Positions 9,094-17,796 of a stretch of DNA of 64,000 nt are shown here, in pieces. The notes below the pieces were generated by a model, which did not search any database, was not told the origin of the DNA, and saw nothing but the letters and a program-made list of their open reading frames with translations. Source of the DNA: Fictibacillus sp. b24 (GTDB lineage: Bacteria; Bacillota; Bacilli; Bacillales; Fictibacillaceae); contig NZ_JAUCES010000005.1 of the NCBI RefSeq assembly GCF_030348825.1, forward strand, positions 1,674,001-1,738,000. Reading direction: 5' to 3'. Position 1 is the stretch's first letter. Each line of letters opens with the position of its first letter. The position numbers and the translations under genes were made by a program.

Positions 9094-9906
9094 ATGTTAA
9101 CGGATTACCATTCTCATCTGGAAAAAGGCACTTTAACAATCGACTATCTAAAGCAATTTGTAGACACAGCAAGAGAAAAAGGGATACAAGAGTTTGGAAT
9201 TTCAGAACACGCTTATCATTTTTATGAAACAAAGAACATTGTATCAAAACCATGGATGGAAGAAAGACGCTATTACAAGATGGACGATTATGTGAACTTG
9301 TTTAAACAAGCTGATCAACTTGGAATGGACGTAAGAATGTCTATTGAGATGGACTATACACCAGGCAGTCATGAGGAAATGGCTGCGTTCATCAAATCTT
9401 ATCCGTTTGATTATGTGATCGGATCTGTTCACTGGGTAGACGATTTTGGAATAGATTTGGCAGAGTACCGAAAAGAATGGGATCGTCGTGATCTCTATGA
9501 AACGTATCGTGTATATTATGATCAGATCGTTACGCTTGCTGAAAGTAACTTATTTGATATCGTGGGGCATCTTGATCTTGTGAAGATCTTTAACTATGTT
9601 CCTGCCGATCAAGAATTCTTATATGAACAGTATGACCGTGTTACAGATGCTTTAAGCCGTTCAAAGACATGTGTAGAGATCTCGTCTGCTGGACTTCGGA
9701 AACCGGTTGGGAGGCTGTATCCTGAACCCGAACTCCTTTCACTCTGTTACAAGAAAGGAATTCCGATCGTACTTTCGTCAGACGCTCACGAACCTCATCA
9801 GGTTGGAGAAAACTATGAAGCATCCATTACGCTAGCCAAAGAGACGGGATACACGAAACTCATGACGTTTAGAGGCGGAGAGAGGAAAGAAGTAGAATTA
9901 GGGTAA
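9094..9906 (+). CDS. PHP-domain phosphoesterase, histidinol-phosphatase-like
   Basis: 270-aa PHP-family metal-dependent hydrolase. Metal-binding motifs are visible: DYHSHL with His6 and His8 at the N-terminus, GISEHAYHF, GSVHWVDDFG, GHLDLVK, and SSDAHEPHQVG near the C-terminus. The family includes HisJ/HisK histidinol phosphatases. No his genes are adjacent here (hisC lies 42 kb away), so the substrate is open. AAAGGAGA precedes the ATG. Confidence 0.82.
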   Translation: MLTDYHSHLEKGTLTIDYLKQFVDTAREKGIQEFGISEHAYHFYETKNIVSKPWMEERRYYKMDDYVNLFKQADQLGMDVRMSIEMDYTPGSHEEMAAFIKSYPFDYVIGSVHWVDDFGIDLAEYRKEWDRRDLYETYRVYYDQIVTLAESNLFDIVGHLDLVKIFNYVPADQEFLYEQYDRVTDALSRSKTCVEISSAGLRKPVGRLYPEPELLSLCYKKGIPIVLSSDAHEPHQVGENYEASITLAKETGYTKLMTFRGGERKEVELG

Positions 9907-9936
9907 GTAAAACTCTTAAAACGTAATCAAAAACTC

Positions 9937-9979
9937 AAAAAAGCTCTGCTTTAGAATGATTTCAATGCAGAGCTTTTTT
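9937..9979 (+). terminator. Terminator after the PHP gene
   Basis: AAAAAAGCTCTGC and GCAGAGCTTTTTT form a perfect stem with a T run. Confidence 0.85.
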
Positions 9980-9984
9980 CTATT

Positions 9985-10209
9985 GGCTCTTTTCTAAACA
10001 CTTTTTTCTAAAAGGTTGTTGCTTTCAAATGTTGTCTTCTAAGATTGTTGATTGGAGTGTAAGATGCGAGACTCCTGCGGGACAGGCGGGCAGGTGAGAC
10101 ACTTAAAAGTGAAACGTACGAATGTGGCTCACCACCTGCCCCGCGGAAAGGGAGCATCTGAAACGGAAATCAACCACTTTCATGAGCAACAAAGTTTACG
10201 AAAACAGCC
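9985..10209 (+). repeat. Dispersed structured repeat, copy B (complete, with inverted ends)
   Basis: 225 bp. The left end is GGCTCTTTTCTAAA and the right end CAAAGTTTACGAAAACAGCC, whose complement starts GGCTGTTTTCGTAAA, so the ends are inverted repeats. Inside, TTGATT/AATCAA, GATGC/GCATC and GGTGAG/CTCACC form nested stems, with a small CACTT/AAGTG hairpin. It fills the gap between the PHP gene and the 3' end of serA. Confidence 0.78.
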
Positions 10210-10221
10210 TGTCTTTTATAC

Positions 10222-11796
10222 TTACAAGTCTAACGGTTTACAAACAAGAAGATCTTCAATACTTGCAAGCTCTTTTTGAGTAGATTCCGGCAGCTGGGTG
10301 TCAAATGTTAAAACCATCATCGCTTCTCCGCCAGCTGATTTTCTTCCAACGTGCATCGTAGCGATGTTAATGTTTCTTTCACCTAAAAATGCCCCGACTT
10401 TTCCGATGATTCCTGGAGTGTCTCTGTGTTCAATGTACAAAAGTGAACCTTGAGGAACAAAGTCTACCGTGTAGCCGTTTAGCTGAATAATACGGCCGCC
10501 GAACCCTTTAACGAGTGTTGCAGAAAGCGTAAATATCTTGTTGACGCCAGTTACTTTTACATGAATGATGTTTGGATAACCATGGTCAGCTGTTCCATGT
10601 TTTTCTCCAACCACTATGCCTTGTTCTTTCGCTGCTACCATACTGTTAACATCGTTAACCGGCCGGTCAAGTCTCGTTTTTAAAAATCCGCAAAGAAAGC
10701 TGCGTGTGAGTGAAGTCGTATCAGTTTCTGATAATGATCCTCCGTAGCCTATAGAAATCTCTGAAACAGGTTCTTTGAAAAATTGAGTTGTAAACGAACC
10801 AAGAAGGTTGGAAAAATCATAATAAGCAATCAGTTTTTCATAGGTGTCTTTAGATAGTGATGGGAAATTCACAGCGTGTTTTAATGGCTGATTTAAGAGA
10901 TAGGATCTAATTTCATCACTTGCCATGTATGCCACATTTTTCTGTGCCTGTACAGTTGAAGCTGCAATATGCGGAGTTACAATGACATTAGGATGATCAA
11001 TCAATGAACGGCTTACTGGGGGTTCTTGTTCAAACACATCCAGTGCACAGCCAGAAAGGTGACCGTTATCTAAATAATGGAGAAGTGCTTCTTCGTCAAT
11101 GATGCCTCCACGTGCGCAGTTTAGAACAAATGCACCTTTTTTTGCATGTTTTAAATTCTCATAATTTAATAGTTTACGGGTATCCTTTGTAAGTGGGGTA
11201 TGAACGGTCATAATGTCACTTTGTTGAATAAGTGTGTCAAGGTCAACGGAAGTAACAGATAGCTCTTTTTGCTTCTCAGCAGAAAAATAAGGATCAAAAA
11301 CAAGGACATTCATGGAAAAGCTTTTCGCACGCTTTGCAAGTTCTGAACCAATTCGTCCCATACCAATTATCCCGAGTGTTTTTTGGTATAATTCTTGACC
11401 GGTATACTTCTTACGATTCCATTCACCTTGTTTAACCGATTGATTAGCCTGGGGGATATTGCGTACTAAAGACATCATCATTGCCCAAGTGTGTTCAGCC
11501 GTTGAAATGGTGTTTCCTTCAGGTGCGTTAACGACAAGAACACCCCTTTTAGTAGCAGCATTAATATCGATGTTATCAACACCCACACCAGCACGAGCAA
11601 CAATCCGAAGTTCAGGCAATTTTTCTAAGACTGCTTCAGTGATCTTCGTTGCACTTCTTACCATGATGCCATGAATGTTTTCAGGTTGCTCGAAATCTTC
11701 TAGCTTTCCAAAGATAAGTTCTACGCCTTCAAGCTTTACTAATGGTTCAACTCCATCGCTCGTAATTCCATCACATACTAATATGGTTGCTGTCAC
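10222..11796 (-). CDS. serA: D-3-phosphoglycerate dehydrogenase
   Basis: 524-aa first enzyme of serine synthesis, oxidising 3-phosphoglycerate with NAD. The catalytic and nucleotide-binding domains cover about residues 1-320, with GIIGMGRIGSELAKRA for NAD and a catalytic HIAAST histidine near 285. An intervening domain and a C-terminal ACT domain (YIEHRDTPGIIGKVG) follow. I start at the GTG with complement at 11794-11796, preceded by AAGGGGTGG, which gives the family length; an upstream ATG would add 12 residues. No clear terminator is seen downstream. Confidence 0.95.
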   Translation of the reverse strand: MTATILVCDGITSDGVEPLVKLEGVELIFGKLEDFEQPENIHGIMVRSATKITEAVLEKLPELRIVARAGVGVDNIDINAATKRGVLVVNAPEGNTISTAEHTWAMMMSLVRNIPQANQSVKQGEWNRKKYTGQELYQKTLGIIGMGRIGSELAKRAKSFSMNVLVFDPYFSAEKQKELSVTSVDLDTLIQQSDIMTVHTPLTKDTRKLLNYENLKHAKKGAFVLNCARGGIIDEEALLHYLDNGHLSGCALDVFEQEPPVSRSLIDHPNVIVTPHIAASTVQAQKNVAYMASDEIRSYLLNQPLKHAVNFPSLSKDTYEKLIAYYDFSNLLGSFTTQFFKEPVSEISIGYGGSLSETDTTSLTRSFLCGFLKTRLDRPVNDVNSMVAAKEQGIVVGEKHGTADHGYPNIIHVKVTGVNKIFTLSATLVKGFGGRIIQLNGYTVDFVPQGSLLYIEHRDTPGIIGKVGAFLGERNINIATMHVGRKSAGGEAMMVLTFDTQLPESTQKELASIEDLLVCKPLDL

Positions 11797-11841
11797 AGTT
11801 CCACCCCTTGATTTTTGTATAAGTAGTATCAATATTTTGAT

Positions 11842-11870
11842 AATTTAACACATTCTGAAGAAGGGTACAA
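11842..11870 (-). promoter_or_regulatory. Probable sigma-A promoter of serA
   Basis: On the minus strand TTGTAC (11870-11865) and TAAATT (11847-11842) are separated by 17 bases, about 45 bases ahead of the serA start. Confidence 0.6.
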
Positions 11871-11911
11871 CTACGATTTTTATGATAGCGGTTTCATTAT
11901 TAGAAAACTAA

Positions 11912-11940
11912 TTGACAATGAGAATCATCCTTAATAAAAT
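11912..11940 (+). promoter_or_regulatory. Consensus-like sigma-A promoter pointing antisense into fer
   Basis: TTGACA at 11912-11917 and TAAAAT at 11935-11940 with a 17-base spacer. Nothing is encoded on the plus strand downstream until ypbB, so the transcript would run antisense through fer (11985-12233). Confidence 0.5.
11913..11927. promoter_or_regulatory. Fur-box-like inverted repeat inside the antisense promoter
   Basis: TGACAATGAGAATCA fits the Bacillus 7-1-7 Fur consensus TGATAATNATTATCA at 11 of 14 scored positions and overlaps the -35 and spacer of the plus-strand promoter. Confidence 0.45.
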
Positions 11941-11943
11941 AAA

Positions 11944-11969
11944 GAAAAAACCCTCTGAAAAGAGGGTTT
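11944..11969 (-). terminator. Terminator of fer
   Basis: AAACCCTCT and AGAGGGTTT form the stem. The T run lies on the minus strand, so it serves fer rather than plus-strand transcription. Confidence 0.8.
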
Positions 11970-11984
11970 GGTGAAAACTTGGTA

Positions 11985-12245
<261 letters not shown>

Positions 12246-12461
12246 CTAAGGAATTGAAAAAATACCCGCTTACATATTTAACCATTTTAAATTAAGGGTC
12301 TACTAATCATATTGTAATAAGTATCCCTCTACTTTTCAATAGAAAATTAATAACCTCATCATATCTTTTATTCCCATCCTTCCTCAAAATATAACACTTT
12401 TACTCTTAAATTTCCTTAAATCTGATAAGATAGATTATATGATATCGTGTGGTGATTTAGT

Positions 12462-13532
12462 ATGGATATTTGTCATGTCGTTTTATTAGATATATTTCAT
12501 AAAGTAAATGGCAGCCGAAAAGGTTCAGGCATTTATTATATTGTTACAGGAAAGAAAACCTCTCAGTCTTTGTCTGATAGTCAATGGTTTGGGATTGAAC
12601 ACTATTACGCTGCATTAAAAGGTATAACGAATACGGCATATACAGAAACAATAGAGATTCTTTTGAATGAAAAATGGATAGTTTCAAATGGAGACCAAGA
12701 ATACGTGGTCACAAAAACAGGGGAACAAGTCCTTTTAAAAGAAAAAGAAAGACTTTCATTCTTAAATAATTTGAACGGCTTAAAATATGCATCTATTGAG
12801 TCTGCTTGCTGGCATATTCTAACTTTATATGTGCAAGCACTCTCAAACTCTCTATATGACAATGTAGATTACTCCCCAATCGTTAGAGACCACCTGGCCG
12901 TTCAAAAAGTTAAAAGTTTATTTCCAAGATCTGAAACAGAAAGAAAAGAAAAAGCTGAATCTTTATATCATGAGATGTCGCGATTGCTCTTGATCCATGA
13001 CCCTCTAAGTGCAGATATTTTTGTAAGGAAGCTGTCCGGTTATAATCGTATCGGAAATACCTTTGAACAAGCTGCACGAGAAACAGGCATCAGTGAAAGA
13101 GAAGCGATTCTTCGTTTCCGATCTGTACTGCACGCATTTATTCAAAATGCTGCTGAGAAGAAACAGCAATATCCCGTCTTCCATTCTTTATTTTGTTCCT
13201 TGTCTGACGTTCCAGCACTTACAAAATCTGCTTCTCATACTTACGAAATGCTGAACAAGGGAAAGACACTTCAAGAGATAATGGAAATGAGGAACATTAA
13301 GGCCAGTACAATTGAAGATCACCTTGTGGAGTTCGCTCGCGAGATTTCCGACTTCTCCATTCATCCATATGTTAATGAGGAAGAGATTCAGAGCATAAAG
13401 AAGTTTTACAATACAACGAAAGAAAATAAACTCCGGCCGTTTAAAGATGCATTTCCTCATCTTTCGTATTTGCAGATAAGGCTGGTATTGGCAAAAGAAG
13501 GTGGAAAACATGCAACTGGAAGCAGCGCTTAA
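12462..13532 (+). CDS. ypbB: YpbB family helix-turn-helix protein, partner of recQ
   Basis: 356-aa YpbB-type protein with an C-terminal helix-turn-helix ([20 protein letters not shown] then STIEDHLVE, about residues 260-300) of the kind found at helicase C-termini. It overlaps recQ by 23 bases, as in other Bacillaceae, which suggests coupled expression and a role with the RecQ helicase. The precise function is not known. The 228-base gap upstream is the divergent fer/ypbB promoter region. Confidence 0.85.
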   Translation: MDICHVVLLDIFHKVNGSRKGSGIYYIVTGKKTSQSLSDSQWFGIEHYYAALKGITNTAYTETIEILLNEKWIVSNGDQEYVVTKTGEQVLLKEKERLSFLNNLNGLKYASIESACWHILTLYVQALSNSLYDNVDYSPIVRDHLAVQKVKSLFPRSETERKEKAESLYHEMSRLLLIHDPLSADIFVRKLSGYNRIGNTFEQAARETGISEREAILRFRSVLHAFIQNAAEKKQQYPVFHSLFCSLSDVPALTKSASHTYEMLNKGKTLQEIMEMRNIKASTIEDHLVEFAREISDFSIHPYVNEEEIQSIKKFYNTTKENKLRPFKDAFPHLSYLQIRLVLAKEGGKHATGSSA

Positions 13533-15009
13533 AGAACTATATGACTTTTCAAAGTTTAGACCTGGACAAAGAGAGATCATATCGGACCTGCTTGAAGGGC
13601 ACGATGTTTTAGGTATGCTGCCAACAGGGACAGGGAAAACACTAATTTATCAGATGGCAGCTCATCTATTAAAAGGTAGGGCGCTCGTTGTATCCCCACT
13701 CGTATCTCTGATGCAAGACCAAGTAGATCAGTTTAAACAGACGGGCTTTAAAAGAACAGTTGCTCTGAACAGTTTCTTAAATTACGGTGAGAAGCAAGTA
13801 ATCTTAAAACAAATTAAAAACTACCAATTTGTGTTTGTGAGCCCTGAGATTATCCAAAACCCTTTTATTCGCTCCATATTATTGTCGGTAAAATGGTCAT
13901 TGTTTGTAGTTGATGAGGCACACTGTATCTCACAGTGGGGTCATGAGTTCCGTCCCTTTTATTTAGACTTGGCTCTTATGAAAAAGGAGATGGGAAATCC
14001 TACTTGTCTCGCTCTAACGGCCACGGCTACACCAAAGGTCCGAAACGATATTTTACAGCATTTGGACATGCATGATGCTAAGATACATGTTCATAGTGTG
14101 AATCGTCCTAACATATCTATCTTTGTTGAGTATTTTGATGAATATGAACAAAAATTTGAGCGGGCTATGAAACTTGTAGAAAAATTAAAAGGACCTGGAA
14201 TTATATATACAAATACGAGGAATGCTGCCGAACAGCTTGTTATGCTATTGCAAGATCGTGGAGTGAAAGATGTCTCTTATTATCATGGCGGTATGGATCC
14301 CGATGAAAGGCTGCTTGTTCAAAAGCAGTTTCTTCAATCTCAGTTGAATTTAATTGTTTGTACAAATGCATTTGGAATGGGCATAAATAAAGCTGATATT
14401 CGTTATGTTATTCATTTTCACACCCCGTCTACAATTGAGGGTTATATACAAGAGATTGGAAGGGCGGGCAGGGATTCAAAACAATCTGCAGCAATTCTGC
14501 TATTTCATCCTGCTGATCTTGAAATTCCGTATCATTTTATTGATCAAGAACTGCCTGATGCTACACAGGTCGATTATTTATTTTCAGATTACGAGCATCT
14601 GGACCAACATACTTTTTCAGAAAAGTTGCAAATGGCTGGGCTGTCAGAAACTGCCCACCGCTTTATGGAATATCACTTAAATAAAAATGGACTTTTGAAC
14701 AGATCAGACATTTCAACCGAGGAAAAAGCATCGTTAAAGTTGAGACTGAAAAAGAAAATCGAACAAAGAAAAACCGAAAAGGTAAAATCTTTGCAAATGA
14801 TTGAAACGTGGTTAAACAGTATCGATTGCAAACGAAAGGGACTGCTGGATTATTTTGGTGAAGACGAAACTGAAGAAACTGACTTGTGCTGCAGCAACTG
14901 TAAAGCTGAAATCTCTTGCTTTTATGGAAATCATGACCAACTAAACACTTCATATGAACGATGGGAAGATGAACTAAAACGACTATTCAGACAGGAAGTG
15001 TACAATTAA
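13510..15009 (+). CDS. recQ: RecQ-type ATP-dependent DNA helicase (short form)
   Basis: 499-aa superfamily 2 helicase. Walker A is LPTGTGKT with Lys43, Walker B DEAH in [15 protein letters not shown], motif III ALTATAT, and motif [12 protein letters not shown] RecQ zinc-binding cysteine set ([10 protein letters not shown] and CCSNC) lies near the C-terminus. There is no HRDC domain, as in the short Bacillus paralog (about 496 aa in B. subtilis). AAGGTGG at 13498 favours the ATG at 13510 over the in-frame GTG at 13501. It unwinds 3'-tailed DNA in repair. Confidence 0.93.
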   Translation: MQLEAALKELYDFSKFRPGQREIISDLLEGHDVLGMLPTGTGKTLIYQMAAHLLKGRALVVSPLVSLMQDQVDQFKQTGFKRTVALNSFLNYGEKQVILKQIKNYQFVFVSPEIIQNPFIRSILLSVKWSLFVVDEAHCISQWGHEFRPFYLDLALMKKEMGNPTCLALTATATPKVRNDILQHLDMHDAKIHVHSVNRPNISIFVEYFDEYEQKFERAMKLVEKLKGPGIIYTNTRNAAEQLVMLLQDRGVKDVSYYHGGMDPDERLLVQKQFLQSQLNLIVCTNAFGMGINKADIRYVIHFHTPSTIEGYIQEIGRAGRDSKQSAAILLFHPADLEIPYHFIDQELPDATQVDYLFSDYEHLDQHTFSEKLQMAGLSETAHRFMEYHLNKNGLLNRSDISTEEKASLKLRLKKKIEQRKTEKVKSLQMIETWLNSIDCKRKGLLDYFGEDETEETDLCCSNCKAEISCFYGNHDQLNTSYERWEDELKRLFRQEVYN

Positions 15010-15011
15010 GG

Positions 15012-15635
15012 ATGAGCAAACCTGTAAAAAACAACTGGATCGATCAGATCACACATAAAGAGCTTATAATGAATGTTTATCTTTCACAGAGTTTATTTAT
15101 AGCAGCAGCATTAGGCGCAGCATTTCTATTTAATGTTCCTTTTCCTTGGGACTTTAACAAGCTTTCTCTTTCTGCTAATGAGTGGACCGTGGCTGTAGGA
15201 ACAGGTTTGTTATTCCCTTTTTTATCAATACAGTTAAAAAAACGGCTTCATTCTGATGCTTTAGATGACGGCGGAATTAATGAAAAAATATTCAGTTCAC
15301 TTTCTTATCCTCATATTCTAATTCTGACAGGAATTATCGCTTTTTCTGAAGAATGGTTATTTAGAGGAGTTCTTCAACCATTAATTGGCCTTACTTTAAC
15401 AAGTATTATTTTCGCGTTTTTGCATGTTAGATATATAAAAAAACCCATTCTATTTAGCATAGTTACGGGTCTTAGTTTTTGGCTAGGTATGCTATATGAA
15501 TGGGCAGAAAACATTTGGGTTCCTTTTTTCGCACATTTTTTAATTGATTTTATATCAGGTTGCTGGATTGCCAGACATAGCAAAAACAAAAACAAAGACA
15601 GCGAGATATGGAGTGTGGACCAGGATGACGAATGA
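15012..15635 (+). CDS. ypbD: CPBP-family intramembrane metalloprotease YpbD
   Basis: 207-aa multi-spanning protein of the CAAX/CPBP (Abi) family. Motif 1 is EEWLFRG (about residue 116), motif 2 FAFLHVRY with a histidine, and a third HFLIDFISG. These are the glutamate and histidine residues of this glutamic/metal intramembrane protease fold. It begins two bases after recQ, so it is in the same operon. The substrate is unknown. Confidence 0.85.
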   Translation: MSKPVKNNWIDQITHKELIMNVYLSQSLFIAAALGAAFLFNVPFPWDFNKLSLSANEWTVAVGTGLLFPFLSIQLKKRLHSDALDDGGINEKIFSSLSYPHILILTGIIAFSEEWLFRGVLQPLIGLTLTSIIFAFLHVRYIKKPILFSIVTGLSFWLGMLYEWAENIWVPFFAHFLIDFISGCWIARHSKNKNKDSEIWSVDQDDE

Positions 15636-15933
15636 TCAAGCAGAAAACTTAAGGGAAAAAGTGGTCGATAGCCAAATTGACGGTAATCAAAAGACTCAAT
15701 CTTTGCCATCTAGGAGTGAGGTCCACGGGAAAAGAAGGGACAGTCAAAAAAAGCAGAAAGAAGCCAAAAGTGTAAAAAGGAAAACAACATTTTTGGCTAC
15801 ACGTCTTCTTTTATGTGCATTTATACTTTTGATTGGAATTACCTTAACTTATAAATTGTGGTCCAAAGATATATATATCCCTGTACATAGTGAAGATAAA
15901 AAGGGGATCGAGCAAGTGGAGATCGAACAATAA
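15625..15933 (+). CDS. Short YpbE-like membrane protein without a LysM domain
   Basis: 102-aa protein: a very basic, polar N-terminus, one membrane helix (LLLCAFILLIGITLTY, about residues 70-87) and a short acidic tail. Its place at the end of ypbB-recQ-ypbD, overlapping ypbD by 11 bases, is that of B. subtilis ypbE. That protein is much longer and ends in a LysM domain, which is absent here. So it is either a shortened ypbE or an unrelated positional replacement. A strong terminator follows. Confidence 0.6.
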   Translation: MTNDQAENLREKVVDSQIDGNQKTQSLPSRSEVHGKRRDSQKKQKEAKSVKRKTTFLATRLLLCAFILLIGITLTYKLWSKDIYIPVHSEDKKGIEQVEIEQ

Positions 15934-15966
15934 AGACCGTCAGAAAAACTGACGGTCTTTATTTTA
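15932..15966 (+). terminator. Terminator of the ypbB-recQ operon
   Basis: AAAGACCGTCAG and CTGACGGTCTTT pair perfectly and are followed by a T-rich run. Confidence 0.88.
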
Positions 15967-16003
15967 TCTTTTTTTTGTCTGTATTTAGAATACTTCTTAT
16001 AAA

Positions 16004-16027
16004 GGTTCTTTTCTGAAGGATTGATGC
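16004..16027. repeat. Solo end of the dispersed repeat (weak)
   Basis: TTCTTTTCTGAAGGATTGATGC resembles the outer arms at 4535 and 10000. No inner hairpin accompanies it. Confidence 0.35.
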
Positions 16028-16130
16028 ATTTGGCTTTTTATTTTCCTAACTTGGTATGCGAAGACAACCTTTTATTAAAAAGCATGAATCTGCTTGTATA
16101 GGCATAGTTATTTTACAGGAGGTTATGCGT

Positions 16131-16583
16131 ATGAATGCATTGAATCACTGGAAGATAAAGCCCTTTATCAATGAGTTGACAAGTATGGTTTTAGCGCAGC
16201 TTGTGGACAAAAAAGCAGAGAAAGACAGATGGAAAAAAGCGATTAATCAATGGGGTTTATCTATGATTTTTGTTGTGCTAGCTACCTTCGTATATCTTTA
16301 TTTTTATAAACTTCCCACAGCCTCAATGTTTGCAAATCCTTTAACTTTATTGTTTTCTGATGAAATGGTATGGATTTGTACAGGTTTTCTTATTTTCTCT
16401 AGCTTTTATATGATTTGGATGAAAAAGAAGTACAAAAAAGCTGACGATGATTTCGAAGCGATCAGAAAAGATTTTATCGATCGTAATGAAGAATGGTGGA
16501 GTGATGAGGATCAATGGGATCAGAGGCATGTTGTTTTTGAGTTTATGAAAAAAGAATATAACATCAATATTCTTCACAAATAA
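16131..16583 (+). CDS. ypbF: YpbF family membrane protein (DUF2663)
   Basis: 150-aa protein with two hydrophobic helices (about residues 42-62 and 78-98) and a charged C-terminus rich in Trp and acidic residues (EEWWSDEDQWDQRH). AGGAGG at 16117-16122 is eight bases from the ATG at 16131 but only two from the ATG at 16125, so MNALNHW is the likely start. That gives the length known for B. subtilis YpbF. Function unknown. Confidence 0.78.
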   Translation: MNALNHWKIKPFINELTSMVLAQLVDKKAEKDRWKKAINQWGLSMIFVVLATFVYLYFYKLPTASMFANPLTLLFSDEMVWICTGFLIFSSFYMIWMKKKYKKADDDFEAIRKDFIDRNEEWWSDEDQWDQRHVVFEFMKKEYNINILHK

Positions 16584-16587
16584 GGTT

Positions 16588-16803
16588 TTACTTACAAGGA
16601 CAACCGAAAAATAAACAAGATTCTCGATCGTGGCGCTGACCTTGAATAACCACTGTCATTTCGCAAAAATGATCGATTCTGCCAAAGGCCAAAGTTTCAT
16701 GTTTTTCAGGGCAATAAACTTCGATCGGCAGTCCAAGGCGCATACTATAGGATAAATCTAGGTCAGTCACGAGAGACTTATTTTTTAATTTAGTTAATGT
16801 CAT
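16588..16803 (-). CDS. 71-aa cysteine-tailed hypothetical protein
   Basis: Short gene on the minus strand facing ypbF, with AGGAGAGGG eight bases before its ATG, so it is likely translated. The protein has no membrane helix. It has a YCPEKHETLAFGRIDHFCEM middle and ends CLFFGCPCK, giving five cysteines and several histidines that could bind a metal. I do not recognise the family. It diverges from the metallophosphoesterase gene at 16979 across a 175-base AT-rich gap. Confidence 0.6.
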   Translation of the reverse strand: MTLTKLKNKSLVTDLDLSYSMRLGLPIEVYCPEKHETLAFGRIDHFCEMTVVIQGQRHDRESCLFFGCPCK

Positions 16804-16978
16804 GATGTTTTCCCTCTCCTATCATTTTGGTTAATCATGTAAATTAATCATAAGGCAAATTTACAATTTTTTCAACTCACATTTTTTAAATATTCAAAAA
16901 ATTTAATGTGGATTCTTTCACATAGGACGGTTTTGAATGGTATGATATGATCATTTAGACTCGTTATAGGAGGCCATA

Positions 16979-17731
16979 ATGATCTTTATATATTTATTTA
17001 TCTCTGCAGTTTTTCTCCTGTTACTATATATGTATATTGAAGCACACCGAAATCGTGTCATATTTGATTCAGTTAAGATTGACAAGCTCCCGAGATCTTT
17101 TGAAAACTTTAAAATTTTCTTTATTTCGGATGTTCATAAACGAAAAATATCTGAAGAAATTGTTCTTGCAGCAAAAAAAGCAGATTTGGTCATAATCGGA
17201 GGCGATCTTGTTGAAAAAGGAGTTCCGATGAACAGGGTAGAAGATAACATAAAGCTGCTCTCAAAATTGGGACCTGTTTTCTTTGTGTGGGGAAATAACG
17301 ATTATGATGTAGAACCTGCACAGCTTGCGGATACGATTGTTAAACAGGGAGCTCGAATTCTAGACAACACCAGTTTCAGCATAAAAAAAAATAATGAAGA
17401 AATAGAAATCGTTGGCATAAATGATATATCTTTAGGCTATTCTTCCTTAGAAGATGCATTACATGATTGCCAGTCTCAGTGCAGAATCTTAATCAGTCAT
17501 AATCCTGATATATCAAAAAGTATTACAACGCATCACAGCATCCAGCTCGTTATTTCCGGCCATACACACGGAGGTCAAATACGCTTAGGACCTTTCGGAA
17601 TAGCTAAGAAAGGTGGCTGGTACAGAGAGGATACACACATTCTTTTAGTGAGTAACGGTTATGGTGCTACTCATTTGCCTTTGCGGCTAGGTGCACCAAG
17701 TCAAACACATTTACTTTCACTTACAAGGTAA
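16979..17731 (+). CDS. ypbG: Membrane-anchored metallophosphoesterase YpbG
   Basis: 250-aa calcineurin-like phosphoesterase with one N-terminal membrane helix (residues 2-20). The metal-site motifs are present: SDVHKRK, GGDLVEKG, WGNNDYD, ISHNPD and SGHTHGGQ. Family members cleave phosphate esters of lipid headgroups or nucleotides; the substrate is not shown here. The order ypbF-ypbG followed two genes later by mecB matches B. subtilis except for the inserted MerR-type gene. Confidence 0.85.
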   Translation: MIFIYLFISAVFLLLLYMYIEAHRNRVIFDSVKIDKLPRSFENFKIFFISDVHKRKISEEIVLAAKKADLVIIGGDLVEKGVPMNRVEDNIKLLSKLGPVFFVWGNNDYDVEPAQLADTIVKQGARILDNTSFSIKKNNEEIEIVGINDISLGYSSLEDALHDCQSQCRILISHNPDISKSITTHHSIQLVISGHTHGGQIRLGPFGIAKKGGWYREDTHILLVSNGYGATHLPLRLGAPSQTHLLSLTR

Positions 17732-17796
17732 AAAGTTTACAGTATAATGATTTATTAGATATACTCTTCTTAACCTATTTATTGGAGGAAGAACGG

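Noticed and set aside
10052-10279. Plus-strand frame across repeat copy B, and similar frames across copy D (38409-38624)
   Set aside because: They lie inside the structured repeat and partly oppose serA. They recur only because the repeat recurs.
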